This document shows positions 25,468-37,589 of a stretch of 64,000 nt of DNA, one piece after another. Each line of letters opens with the position of its first letter. Position 1 is the stretch's first letter. The translations under genes were made by a program, and so were the position numbers. A model generated the notes under the pieces. It was not told the DNA's origin. It did no database searches and worked only from the letters and a program-made list of their open reading frames with translations. The DNA lies in contig NW_002476254.1 of the NCBI RefSeq assembly GCF_000189635.1, positions 186,001 to 250,000 of the forward strand, read 5' to 3'. This stretch comes from Tetrahymena thermophila SB210 (taxonomy: Eukaryota; Ciliophora; Oligohymenophorea; Hymenostomatida; Tetrahymenidae).

Positions 25468-28400
25468 ATGAAGTAGAATACGATAGTCTAAATTGATAAA
25501 AGTCCTAATGACGATAGATAATATTTAGGTTTTGAACTTCAAAATGGTATTAAAGTTATGGTAATAAGTGATAGTCATGCAGAAAAATCAGCTGCTTCAC
25601 TTGATGTTTAAGTTGGTTAATTACAAGATCCAGAAGAATATTAAGGATTAGCACATTTTTGTGAACACATGCTTTTTATGGGCACAGCAAAATATCCTTT
25701 ATAAAACGAATATAGCTAATATTTAAGCTAAAATGGAGGAAGTGACAACGCCTATACTGATATATTGAATACCAATTACTACTTTGATGTTAAATCAGAT
25801 GCATTTGAAGAAGCTTTAGATAGATTTAGCTAGTTTTTTATCAGTCCTCTATTCGATGAGACTTGTGTAGAAAAAGAGATTAATGCAATTGAAAATGAAC
25901 ACTAAATGAATGTTAGTGAAGATTCCAGTCGTTTATGGGGAATATTTAAAGCTCTAGCAAAGGAAGGAACAAAATTTCGTTAATATGGAGGAGGATGCTT
26001 ACAAACTCTTCAAAAAGAAAATATTAGAGAAGAACTGCTTAAATTTTATGAAAAATACTATAGCGCTCATAAAATGAATTTAGTAATATATGGTCAGGAA
26101 TCAATAGAAGTACTAAAAAATCTGGCAATAAAATATTTTTCTACAATACAAAACAAAGAAAAAGAATAAATTAGGTAATACTCTATCCATAAATGCACTT
26201 ACTTCTTAATTTTACAACATTTTAATTTATAATTCTTTGATTGAAGTCATAAATTTATTTATTTTTTACTTGATTATTTTAATTAAAGAGTTTTTAAGGC
26301 AATATCTATCTATTTTGTAGATAAATTTTTAGATTTTTTTGTATTTCTACTAGCATTTTGAATATAAAAAACAAAACATTTTTTTAAATCCAACAAAATT
26401 ATTAAACATTTTATATTTTACAAAATGATTTAAATTAGTGATGAACAGATGAAAGAAATGGAGTTAGAGAAAATTCACCCATTCCCTAGAGAGTAGCTTT
26501 GCAAATTAGTTAAAATCATTCCCATAAAAGATGAAGATATTATTGAGTTCTGTTGGGTAGTTGAGGATTAATAATAGTACTGTAATATAAAGCCAGATGA
26601 TTATTTAACGCATATTTTTGGCCACGAAGGAAAAAATTCTTTGCTTTCTTTACTTCTTGATGAAGGATTAGCAGTAGAATTGACTTCTTATTCAGAAAAT
26701 TGCATGAATTTATTTACTATAATTGGCTTTAATATCACATTAACTCAAAGAGGATTCTTTGAATATAAAAGGGTCTGTCATGCTGTTTTTAATTATATAT
26801 AAGTCCTTAAAAAAGAAGTTGCCAACAAAGAAGCATATGAAGAGGTAAAAGATATTGAGGCTATAAATTTTCGCTTTTTAGAGAGAATAGCAATAAGTGA
26901 ATATGTAACTAAAATTGCAGATGGACTTCATTGGATCCCTATGACCAAAATCTTAAAAATGAGATATGATTTCTAAAAGTACGATGAAATTATAATATAA
27001 AAGCTAATAGATTCTCTAACTTTAGATAATATCATAATTTATTTAAGCTCAAAGAGTTTTGATTCACAGTTTTCTAAATCCTTTAACACCTCTCAATAAG
27101 ATTTAGACACTGTCATTGATTCTAGCCAGGTGCTAACAAAAAAAGCTTAAGAGTTAATAGAAACTCACTGCCATAATCATTCAATAACACATCCACATGT
27201 AATTAATTTATTTATTTATTTGATCTAACTAAGCTTGGGTAAAATTTTCATCAATCTAAATTAAAAAATTCAATTTATATAAATTCTTCATTAATTTGAC
27301 AGTTGCTTCTCTCACTACCTTACTTATTTTTCAATATTCTTATAAATTATTGATATTAGCATTAGCTATCAATAAACTATTCAAAATTAACTCTTTAAAC
27401 CCTTGTTGAATTATTAATTTATTTAATAGTAATTATTCTTTTTATTTTTAATAATTAGGGTTCAGCTGCTGCTTAAAAAGTTAAAAAAGATAAAGAATTA
27501 ACTTAAGAAGACTAAGCTTCTAGTTATGATACAGATCAAAATTAATTGGATTCTCATGGAGGAGAATCTCCAAAACTTAAAAGCCCATAAATATCAGCAA
27601 GAAAATATAGTAAGTCTGTTGCTAAAAAATCTTATACAATTGAAGAAGAGTTTGAAGATTTTGACGATGAAAATCATATTTATAGTATGCTAAACAGAAA
27701 ATTTAGCTATTTATCATAAAAATCTGAAACAAATGATGGAGATGAGGAATACTAAGATAATCGTAGCGATGAAAATTTTAATTATGCTAATGCAAAATAG
27801 AATAACAGCAAGAGTGACGATGATTCATTCATAACTGAAAAATATTTAGGAGCTAGATATCTTGTAAGTGAAATTCCTGAAGATATTAAATCTTCTTATA
27901 ATACAGAATATAAGCCTCTTTATAGCAAAAAAAAACTTGGTTTACCTGTTAAAAATTTATTCATTCCTAAAAATTTTGATATACTTCCTAAGACAGATGA
28001 TACAAGTAGTGCCAGTAAGTACCCAATAAAGATTTTTGAAAGTGAAATGAGCGAACTTTATTATAAATAAGACGATACGTTCTTTATCTGCAAAACTTAT
28101 TGTGACTTATTTATCTTTACGAATGATTGCAATCAATCTAAAACAGCTAAATCATTTGTATTGCAAGAAATTTGGTTAATACTTTTTGAAAACTATGTTA
28201 ATGAAACTAAATATTTAGCTCAAATGGCTAATATAGATTTAAAATTTGAGTAGCACTACACTTCTTTTAAAGTAAGAATAAAAGGATATAGTGATAAAAT
28301 CGGTGTCTTGTTTGAAGAGTTTTTAAAGCTCTTTAAGTCATTTAATCCAGCTGATGAAGGTTAAAGATTATTTTCAACTTTTTATGAAAGATAAATGTCT

Positions 28401-29613
28401 GATTATGATAATTACTATCGTGATGCTCCTCACTCAATTGTAATTTTTTACTGCCAATTATTTAATTAAATATAAATTTTTATTTTAACTCTAGATAACT
28501 GATTTGAGTAAGAACTGTCTACTTTCAACAGGAAAATTTACTATTAAGTAAAAAATAATGGCACTAAAAGAAATAAGACTTTATGACATCGTTGAATTTC
28601 ATAAATAGTGGTTATCCCATACTCGTCTTGAAAGCTTGATTATGGGAAATATTAGTAAAGAAGAGGCAATATCTTGGATATAAAAAGCTGAAAACACAAT
28701 GAAAACTTTGAGAAACATTTTTGGAATACTACAAAAATCCGACATACCTTTGATTAAACCTAACAAAATTCTTCCAAACACCACAAATAAACTTGATTTT
28801 CTAATCAACGAAAAAGAATTTAATCCTGAAGAAACCAACTCATGTAAATATTATATTTATTATTGACTGACCTAATTTTTTATTTGACATGAAAAGGCTT
28901 ATAATCACACTACTAAAGAGGTCCAGAATCAGTAGAATCTCGTGTTATGATGAAGCTTATATAAAATTATTTAAGTGAACCTCTCTTTAATTAATTGCGT
29001 ACTAATGAAAAACTAGGTTATATAGTCTGGTGCTGGGATGAGACATTTAGAGGAGTGAGTGGATTTTCATTCTTAGTTCAATCCTCCGTTTGCTCACCTA
29101 TGCATATCTAAAATAGACTTGAAGAGTTTTTAGTAAATATGAGAAAAGAATTAAGATAACTTTCCCAAGAAAAATTTGAAAATATGAAACATTCCATTCT
29201 AATCAAACTCACAGAAAAGCCTAAAACCTTACATAGAGAATTTCTATCAATGTCTGAAGAGATTTTGTTGCATAAATTTGTATTTGATAGAAGTAATTAA
29301 TCTTTTATGTGAAATTTAAAAAACTAATAAAAATATTTAAAATATAGAGGAAAGAATACCACATATTTTAGAAGCAATCACTATTAATGATCTTATTAAT
29401 GATTTTGATAACTTATTTTTTGAGTAAAAGAAAAAATTAGAAATTCACATAATAACAAATGATCATAAAGAAGAACAAGAATAATTAGAACAAGAACGTC
29501 TAAAATAAGAAGACATCTTTATTTTATAGGATGACACTCACCTGAAATAGTTCTGCTAGTAAATTGATAGTCTTTATTATGATTATTCAAGTCCAGTATA
29601 GTTGCAATTTTGA
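25468..29613 (+). CDS. Insulin-degrading-enzyme-like M16 zinc metallopeptidase
   Basis: Six exons (25468-26174, 26439-27198, 27459-28439, 28495-28843, 28897-29292, 29348-29613) give 1,152 residues. The inverted zinc motif HFCEH is at 63-67, and the third ligand Glu is in ENEH (E144), 77 residues downstream as in IDE. The second M16 repeat carries the IDE-type GHEGKNSLLSLL. The C-terminal half has the IDE-like RTNEKLGYIVW. The family cleaves peptides up to about 80 residues inside a closed chamber, usually in cytosol; no signal peptide is visible. The protein is about 130 residues longer than human IDE. The excess is an acidic, Ser/Asp/Lys-rich low-complexity insert (about 490-612) at the start of exon 3, near the linker joining the two halves. 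The first two introns are 264 and 260 nt, the rest 53-55. Confidence 0.95.
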
Positions 29614-30887
29614 TTAGTTATAGTCAATTTAAAAATACCTTATTTAGTTAGCTAGCTAACTAGATAGTTTTCTACCTTTATTGTTTAAAATTCTACCTTT
29701 CTCTACCTATTTATTACAAAAAAAAAAAACATTTTAACATCAGATTTTTAAATATCTTAATAAATTATTTTACTAAAAAAAATACCTATTTATCTATCTA
29801 TATAAAAACAATAAAAATAGTCATTAATATATAATATATGTTATTGTCTCATTAAAATACTCTAAATGATATTCGTTTTTTAATCTACATCTCTAATTCA
29901 TAAACCATTTACTTGCTAAAAATATATATCAAAAATTTTCTTTCAATATCAGTTTTGAAACTTAAAAGTTTTTTGAAAAAATAGAACTAACTACAAATAA
30001 ATATCTTTATCAAAATTGCTTTAATTAAAATAAATCTTTTTTAATTTATGTGGTCAGTAAAAAAAAATTTGTTTGATCTTTGTATCATTAAATTTATTCA
30101 TAATATTTTTTGTTATGTTTAGCTTTTACAATATTATTTCATAATTATAAAGCCAACTAAAAAAGTAAATTAATATTTTGATATTTTGAAAATCTATTTT
30201 GTTTCAAATTGTATGAAAATTCCTTTTAAAATAATAAAAATATTTTTTTATAGTTTTAATAACAGTAGATATATTTTTAGTTTGATTAAAAAAAAAAATA
30301 AATTAATTACCTCAATTAAATAATTTGCTCAACTCATTATCTTCCAAATAAATTAAAAATTTACTACCTATAAACTTAAATCATATTTATTACATCCAAA
30401 CTTTATTGAATATAATTTTTTATAATAATTAGTTTGAGTAACTTTAAATAAAAGTGTTTATAAATTTAAACTTTTTACTTTTTTAGGCATATATTTAAAA
30501 TAATATTTTAAATACCTATTTTAATATTAACTCTTTGAGTTTATTTAATCAATTCATGATAATTATTTCATAAAAATATACTTTTATTTAATAATTTTGT
30601 TGGAATGTTTTAAATGTTTAAAGCAAAAATAAAAAGATATGTATTTTATAATTTTTTTGTTTTTATACTTGCTAAAATAAAAGTCTTACACTTCATTAAT
30701 ATTTTGACATGACTAATTTTTAAGAGAATAATAAATGGAGCTACTTTTTTATATCTTCTATTTTATTTAGAGTAAATATTTGGAATTTTAATGACTTCAC
30801 TTTAAGTGCTTAAATTAAATATTTTCTCTACTTATAAAAATTATATTTTTTAATCAAAAGTATAAACATAGTAAACTTCTATTTTTT
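29614..30887. other. Intergenic spacer (1.3 kb) with a perfect palindrome
   Basis: AT-rich spacer between two plus-strand genes. Just 32 bp after the peptidase stop is an 18-bp perfect palindrome (29645-29662, centred on GCTAGC). Otherwise only A/T tracts are seen. Confidence 0.55.
29645..29662. repeat. 18-bp perfect palindrome
   Basis: The sequence TAGTTAGCTAGCTAACTA equals its own reverse complement. It lies in the 3' flank of the M16 peptidase gene. It could form a small hairpin in RNA but has no loop, and no regulatory role can be read from sequence. Confidence 0.7.
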
Positions 30888-33800
30888 ATGGGAAATTGTG
30901 TGTAAACAAGTTAGCACAATTAGTTGCAGCAGGAAGTAAAATAATTCCTCCTAGAAAAAGGATTCACTATATCAGGATAGATAGTAGCAAAAATGAAGGA
31001 TATAAATAGGGTTATAATAGCAACAAAAGATTCTAGATAAGTGGCTTTCAAAGTAAGACATTTTCAGAGTAAACTATAATTAAAAGAGTATCAAGACCAA
31101 GCAAATATTCTTTAAAGAGTTGTTCATCCAAATGTAGTCCAATTCGAAGAACATTTTAATTCTAGCCATGTCTTTTTTATGTAAATGGAATACTGCCCAA
31201 GTAAGTTACTTAATAATTTTCTCCTATTTGATAGAAATTCTAATTTTTTTTTACATTTCATCACTATTGATAAATAGTACTTACATTCAATATGAAACTC
31301 CTTAAGACTACTTATGATTTCATTTTTTTAAAATAAAGATAATCTAAGATAACTTTTGAAAGAAAAGAGTCTCAGCTAGTAGGAATAGTTTCATTATGCT
31401 ATGTAAGTTATTAGAGGTGTTCAAGCTATACACAGTGTAAATCACTCTCATAAGGAATTAAAAACACAAAATATATTAGTAAATTAGCAAGGAAATTTGG
31501 TAATAGGTAGAATATTTATTTTCTATTAGTGTTAAAAAAGCAATTTTGATAAAAATAATAGGTGATTTTGGATTGGATAGAGAAGATGATATCTTTTATC
31601 AAAAATGCTAATCTTAAGATGATTTAGTTGTAAATTTTAAAGCTTTAATATTTTTACTCATATACTCTTTTTTATTTATTTATTATTATTAATCAGAATT
31701 CATAAAGATGGTATGTTGCACCAGAAATTTAGATGGGATAGCCAGGAATATTGCAAAATATTAATTAACCAGTAATTAATTAAAATATTCTTCCTTTTAT
31801 TTAAACTTTAGAATTAATTCACATAAATCTTAACTCATTATTAAAATTTTGATTTTTTTTCTTTACCTAAAATTAAAAAATTAGGCTGATATCTGGTCAT
31901 TAGGAATCATTATTTTAGAAATCTTTGGCTTGAAATATGTTAGCAACTTTTAGAGCATAGAATAGCTATAATTAACACTTGATTTACTCTATAACTAAGA
32001 CTTTAGTTTTATAAATTTTATTGATAAATTCTTAACTGATATAATAAAATAACTACTAAATTCTGAGCCTTCAAAAAGACCTATCATAGATGATGTTAAA
32101 AAAATGATTCAAAAAGAAATTGATGTAAGATTTGTTGTGAGCAGGTCTTAGACAGATTCTTCAGGTGACTTCCCAACAGATTCTTCACTTTATAAGCATA
32201 AAATGTGAATATTTTGAGAAAATAAAATTACTTTGATATTTAATATAATTTTATTATGATAAAGATTTGAAGTAAATCCATAAGAAGTACAATTTTTTTT
32301 AAACGGACAAAGAAAAGGAGATGACTCTATAAAGAGATTACACATTTCATTTGAGTAATTGAATTCTAAATTAATTAAATTAAAGAATTTAATATCATTT
32401 ATATTTATATTAGGTAGCATCATTAAGCTGAAATATACTAATTAATATAATGTTTGATAAACATGCCATAGGAAATATCAGAACTAAATTTATCCTTTTA
32501 GTAAATAAATAAATTTTATTTTTTGAAATTATTTTAATTTAAAGAAATATTTTTTAATTAAAAAATTTAATCTTAAAAAAAGTTTTATATTAAAATAACA
32601 AAAATAAACATTTATTTAAAAGAGATATTTAAATAGACGCAATTTCAGTTAGAGAATTAATACTACAAACAAAAAGCCTACCTGTAACTCTTTAGAATCT
32701 AACATTTTGGTTTAGGTATGTTTAAAATAATTTGTCATTCTGTTATTGTATATAATTTTTAAATAGAAATGTAACAACAACATGCGACTAATCTGATTTT
32801 TACTAAAACTTGATTACTAAAATACCTGATAAAATTAAATACATAGGCCTATATATAGAGTAATTTAGTTTCAATAAAATATGAAATTAAATTAAATTAA
32901 AAAATAATTTAAAAGGAAACAGTCATTAAATAAAAGAATGCTGAAAGACTTAGCATCTTCCTTAAAATTTCTACCACCGAAAATAAAATCATTAACTTTA
33001 GGATTTTAGTAATAATAAATAAATGCTATAGAATTTGTTTTTAATTATCAATTTTATTAAATAAAATAGCTAAAATATATTCACAAATGATTCATTTAAA
33101 TACTTTAGCTTAATTTTAGATTTACTACCATAAAATTTAAAATCTTTAGAACTTGATATTGAGTAAGTTAATTTTCTTCAAAAATTTAATTTAAATCATT
33201 TAAATATTTATCAATTAATTAAGAAATAATCCTGATATCTCAACTAAAGGATATATGACTATGTTCCAGAATATAGGATCTCTGCCAGTGTAAATAAACA
33301 CTCTTTACCTGAGTTTAAAGTGATTAAATTAATATTTTAATAATTTTGAATTTTTAATAGTCAATTGACTTTCAAAAATTAAAATTTATGTTAAAATTTT
33401 GTATTAAATTTTAATTTTATAAAATAATTTAGAAGTAACAGTTTAAATGAAGAGTCGATTGAAGTGTTATGTTTGTCTTTAAAAAAATTACATAATTAAA
33501 TAAATTAACTGAAAATAGACCTCTCGTAATTTAAATTTAAATTTTTTATAGGAAAATTCAATTAACTTAATTTTAAAGAAAAAGCATCAGTGATAGTATT
33601 TCTTTCACTAGGTTTTGTTTCCATTTACCATAAATTGTTGGATCACATGTAGAAAAGCTATGCTTGTCATTTGAGTAATTTATTTATATTTAATTAAAAG
33701 TTTATCTGAAAATATTTACCACAAAAAATTCAGAAAATGCAATTTAGGAGATGAGGATATAAGTAAATTATGCGACTCTTTACTAAAATCTTAAAACCAC

Positions 33801-34225
33801 CTAATTCAAGTAGAAATTGGATTATAACAAAATTAAATCTCAAATGTTGGCTTTCATAAATTGATTCAATTTATTAATGCAAATAAAAAAGCTAAATTTA
33901 CAGATTTATATCTAGGGTAAATATTATTTCAAACTAATTTTTTTAAATTAATATAAAATTATTTTAAAGTAATAATAAGAAAATAACTGAAAAAGAAGCA
34001 ATATAAGTGTTGTTAAAAATAAAAGATTAAATTCCTCATAATTACACTAGAGTTGGATTTAATTTTGGGTAAAAAAATCTATTTTGATATTTATAAATGA
34101 CTGATTTTTTATATTTTAATAGGGAAAATTATCTTATAAGACAAGGTTTAATTGAGGGAGAAAATTACTAGGAACTGGAAAACGAAATAATAAAGATTAA
34201 TAGCATTCTTAATATAATTGCTTGA
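30888..34225 (+). CDS. Protein kinase fused to leucine-rich repeats, one repeat per exon
   Basis: Seventeen exons give 720 residues. Residues 1-8 (MGNCVQTS) fit an N-myristoylation signal. The kinase domain (about 25-300) has VAFK55, a catalytic loop HKELKTQN (142-149; HKE in place of HRD), DFG at 162-164, and an activation segment ending RWYVAPE (187-193), then DIWSLG. The glycine loop is degenerate. From 315 on, exons at 32265-32354, 32414-32500, 32623-32715, 32767-32859, 32916-33008, 33070-33162, 33224-33319, 33433-33525 and 33579-33674 are 87-96 nt long, all bounded by phase-2 introns, and each ends in a repeat such as KSLTLGF, KSLELDIE, NTLYLSL or EKLCLSFE. Exon 33734-33916 carries about two ribonuclease-inhibitor-like repeats; 33970-34068 and 34123-34225 finish the protein. 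Kinase exons: 30888-31200, 31339-31506, 31562-31629, 31697-31771, 31885-32204. Confidence 0.85.
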
Positions 34226-35508
34226 TATATTTTTTTTGATTACGGAGAAATTATTAATGATCTTAACAACAAAATTCTTTTGAATTTATTTAGATCAAGA
34301 TTGATATGAAATATATCTATCACTCATCCATTTTAATTTTACTTGGAATTTTTAATTTTGCTCAAATGACAAATAAAAATTCTTAAATATAATTGATAAT
34401 AAATAAATAAATTTGTAAATATTACTTTTTAATAGAAGATAAATAAATGTATTTAATTTTTAAGTTTCAAGCCAAATTATATAATTATAATTAAATTTGT
34501 TAGCTTAAAATTATGTTTTAATTGATATGGAAAAAATTATTTCTTTAAAAAAATAGCTTTACATTTTTTATTTACTCAAATAAAAATTTTGAAATATTTT
34601 TAATAATAAATAAATTTGTAGAATATACTTATTTACTAAAAATTAAAATAAAATTTTTTAATTTTTATACATAGGAGAAACATAAATATAATTAAAATTT
34701 ATTTGGATGCATTTAGGTTTTAATTTTAAAGAATGAATTAATTTTAAATAATAATTATAAATGAGAGATATATTGATATTGATGAAATGTTTAAATTGTA
34801 AGATAAGTAGCATAAATAAAGCTACCATTTTTAAGCTTAATTTAGATTTTAATTTGTATTAATTTAATAAAAATAAACCTAAACTCTTTTATTTCTTCAA
34901 ATAAAAAACAAAAGTTTTTAAATGATTTTGATTATAAATTTTTAATAATACTTAAATATGAGATAAAATATGAAATTTTAAAATTTTAAGATTAATAGTA
35001 TAATAAGATGCATTTATGTTTTAATTAATATTTATTTATTATAAATAAATTTAAAATTTTTATTTACTCAAATAAAAATATATATAACTTTTGAAATATT
35101 TTTGATTAAAAATTAATTGTAAATATTAATTTTTAAAGAGAAGATAAATATTTAATTATTATGCTGTAAGATAAATGAAAAAAAATATAATTAATAAGTA
35201 AATAAAATTTACTATTTTGGTTATTAAGGAAAAATATTATTTTCATTACTTTTGACTAACAATTTTTAGGAAAGAATAATATTAAAAATATATGTGGTTA
35301 TTTTTGTTTTTATTAATATTCGATTAATGGATAGGTTTGGATTTTATAAATTTAATAGATCTTAATTGATTTTCTATTTGATTGATTCTTTTAATTAATA
35401 TTAACTTTTCATATAATACATACATCTTATTTATTAAAAACAAAGTAGGAACTACACGAATATAAAAATTAACAAAAAACAGAGTTTCCTCTAATTATAT
35501 AATAGAAT
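34226..35508. repeat. Intergenic spacer with a degenerate tandem repeat
   Basis: The spacer carries three to four diverged copies of a block containing CTCAAATAAAAAT followed by GAAATATTTTTAATAATAAA and AAATTTGTA. They begin near 34350, 34570, 34890 and 35060. Spacing varies between roughly 170 and 320 bp, so the array is decayed. No gene is seen. Confidence 0.45.
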
Positions 35509-37125
35509 ATGTTTCCCACTGCAATTGATATCTAACAAATTCCATAAGATAGTCACAGGTCAGCATTATCAACTATATAATAAAAATATGAAAAAATTAT
35601 TTCAAACCGAACTCCTAGTAAGAGATTAGATAATGATTCCCCAGCTGCAATATCAAGCACATCAGCTTCTAAAAGTACATTCAGTGTGATGCACAATTAA
35701 AATTAATTGCATTCGTAAAGACCGAAAGTTATATTTCATCACATACATGAGACAGATTACACTTTAGAAAGCCATTTAAAAAATATTATAAAACCAAAGC
35801 CTGAAAATACTGAAAAAATCAGAGAAGCTTAGATTAAAAAAGAAATGGTTTAATACTTATAAAATACTAAATTGGAATCTCCTTTAAAAAGTAAATCAGT
35901 AAAAGACAAATTCTTTTCAAAATAATCAAGACAGAAAAGATCTGAAGAGCGTTAAGAGACATATTAAAAGACATTATAAAGATTGTTTAGATCTTAAATG
36001 AACACAAGCTGTTCTACAAAATACTCTAAAAGTGCAAATACTTATACCACATTAAAAAGTGACTCAGTTATGGTTCCAGATGACTAGCAAACATAATTAC
36101 ATCTTTCCTAATTTAGCTGTATAACACCAAAAAAGACATTATTTAATGAACATGTTGATTATTGGGATTATGATGGATTCTATGATTAATTTTAATACAA
36201 TTAATCAAGTATGAAAAGAAGTATTTTAAGATAAAGATAAAACCCTTCAGATAGTTAAATGAATAACACATCATATTTGAAAGATAAAAAGATTAGAAAT
36301 GGTAGTGTAATAGCCTAAAAGCAACAATAAATAAATGTTCTAAAGTTAGCAAGACCAGTATCTAATGAAGCTTAAATTTTAAGATAACACATCATGCACC
36401 CTAAAATAGACCACATATTAGAGAAATATAATTTTAGTAAAGCTGCTCCTTCTAAAAAAGGAGCTTTAAATGAGTCACAACTAGCAAAAAATATAGATTT
36501 AAATGATCTCTCATAAAAATTTTTGAAAAGTTAATTAAGTTAGCAAGAATAAAGCGAATACAGGGGAAGATTAAAAAGTAAAGTACACAAACTAGTCAGA
36601 AAAGAGAATGATATTTATTCACCTCATAAAGTTCCAGATTATTAAAATTTCAAGTAGGATTTCTATGAGCTAAACTGCAATAATATAAAAAAGGCATTTA
36701 ATAACTTTAAAGAATACTAAACCAAAGAATTTGATACTTTCTACAACGTTAAAGCTAAGAACCCTTATTTAAAAGTGTATTGTGATGGGCAGTAAAAGTT
36801 AGTCAATATGTATTTAGAATAGACTGATTTGGAAGAGAGAATTTTCTATTAATATGACCACGATCCATTTATAAATGATCCTAAAACATACGAAATCTTT
36901 GATATAGTAGGTCGTTCTTATATGAAATAAGTTCCACCACATCCTTTCTAGCATAAAAGAAGATATGCTAAAAACGAATAGCAGTTGGAAAGGGAATTAA
37001 ATAAAACACAGTAAGTGTATCAGCAGATTATTAAAGAAAATACTGATAAAAGTGATTAAACAATAGAATTAAGTAGTCCTTAATCACCACTCTCACTTCG
37101 AGCTTATAGTAGCTTTGTAAATTGA
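35509..37125 (+). CDS. Hypothetical Gln/Ser/Lys-rich protein, 538 residues
   Basis: A single exon of 539 codons from ATG 35509 to TGA 37123. The composition is basic and polar, with many Ser, Thr, Lys and Gln residues and little hydrophobic content before about residue 370, suggesting disorder. A more folded-looking part (about 370-480) includes FYELNCNNIKKAFNNFKEY, NPYLKVYCDGQ and FEIFDIVGRSY-like segments with several aromatic residues. No known domain, signal peptide or membrane helix is recognised. Real coding is supported by an unbroken TGA-free frame of 1.6 kb with balanced codons. It faces the zinc-finger/LRR gene tail to tail with a 464-bp gap. Confidence 0.75.
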
Positions 37126-37589
37126 TTAATAAAAATAAAAATAAACATAATTATACTTGCTAAAATTACAATATTTATTAAATGATCTCATTAAATTATT
37201 TTAAAATTAAAATAAGCAAACATGCCTATCATAATTTTTTTCTTTCATATTAAATCATATATATCATCAAGTAAATTTTTTATTAAAAAAAAACACTTCG
37301 CCATTTTTTAAAAACTGTTTTTAAATAAAAAAATTTGGATTTTAATTATTTAAATTTTATTTCAAATTATTTTTGAATAACAGCTCGTTTTTTATAATTT
37401 ACCTTTGATTTGAAATTAAGCTTTTATTTTTAACAGCATAAATTAAATTAAAAAAAAAACATAAAATATATAAAATACTAAATTTATCATTTTAGAATAG
37501 CAAATTAATATTTTATTTAGCTCGCTTTTGATATTTTAATTAGAAAATACAATTTATTCTACAAAAATTTAAATAAATTATAATAAAAT
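37126..37589. other. Convergent intergenic gap
   Basis: This 464-bp gap sits between two genes whose 3' ends face each other. Both 3' UTRs and poly(A) sites must lie here. It is AT-rich with no other feature. Confidence 0.5.

Noticed and set aside
28599-28838. Minus-strand 79-codon frame
   Set aside because: Lies wholly antisense to exon 4 of the IDE-like gene.
30888-32208. Kinase as a stand-alone gene ending at TGA 32206-32208
   Set aside because: A donor at 32205 (GTGAAT) and acceptor before 32265 link it in frame to the LRR exons. The LRR series has no start codon of its own that fits the phase-2 pattern.
33526-33551. A 26-nt intron in the LRR array
   Set aside because: It keeps frame, but the acceptor at 33578 also does, giving a 53-nt intron and a 96-nt exon that matches the other repeat exons.
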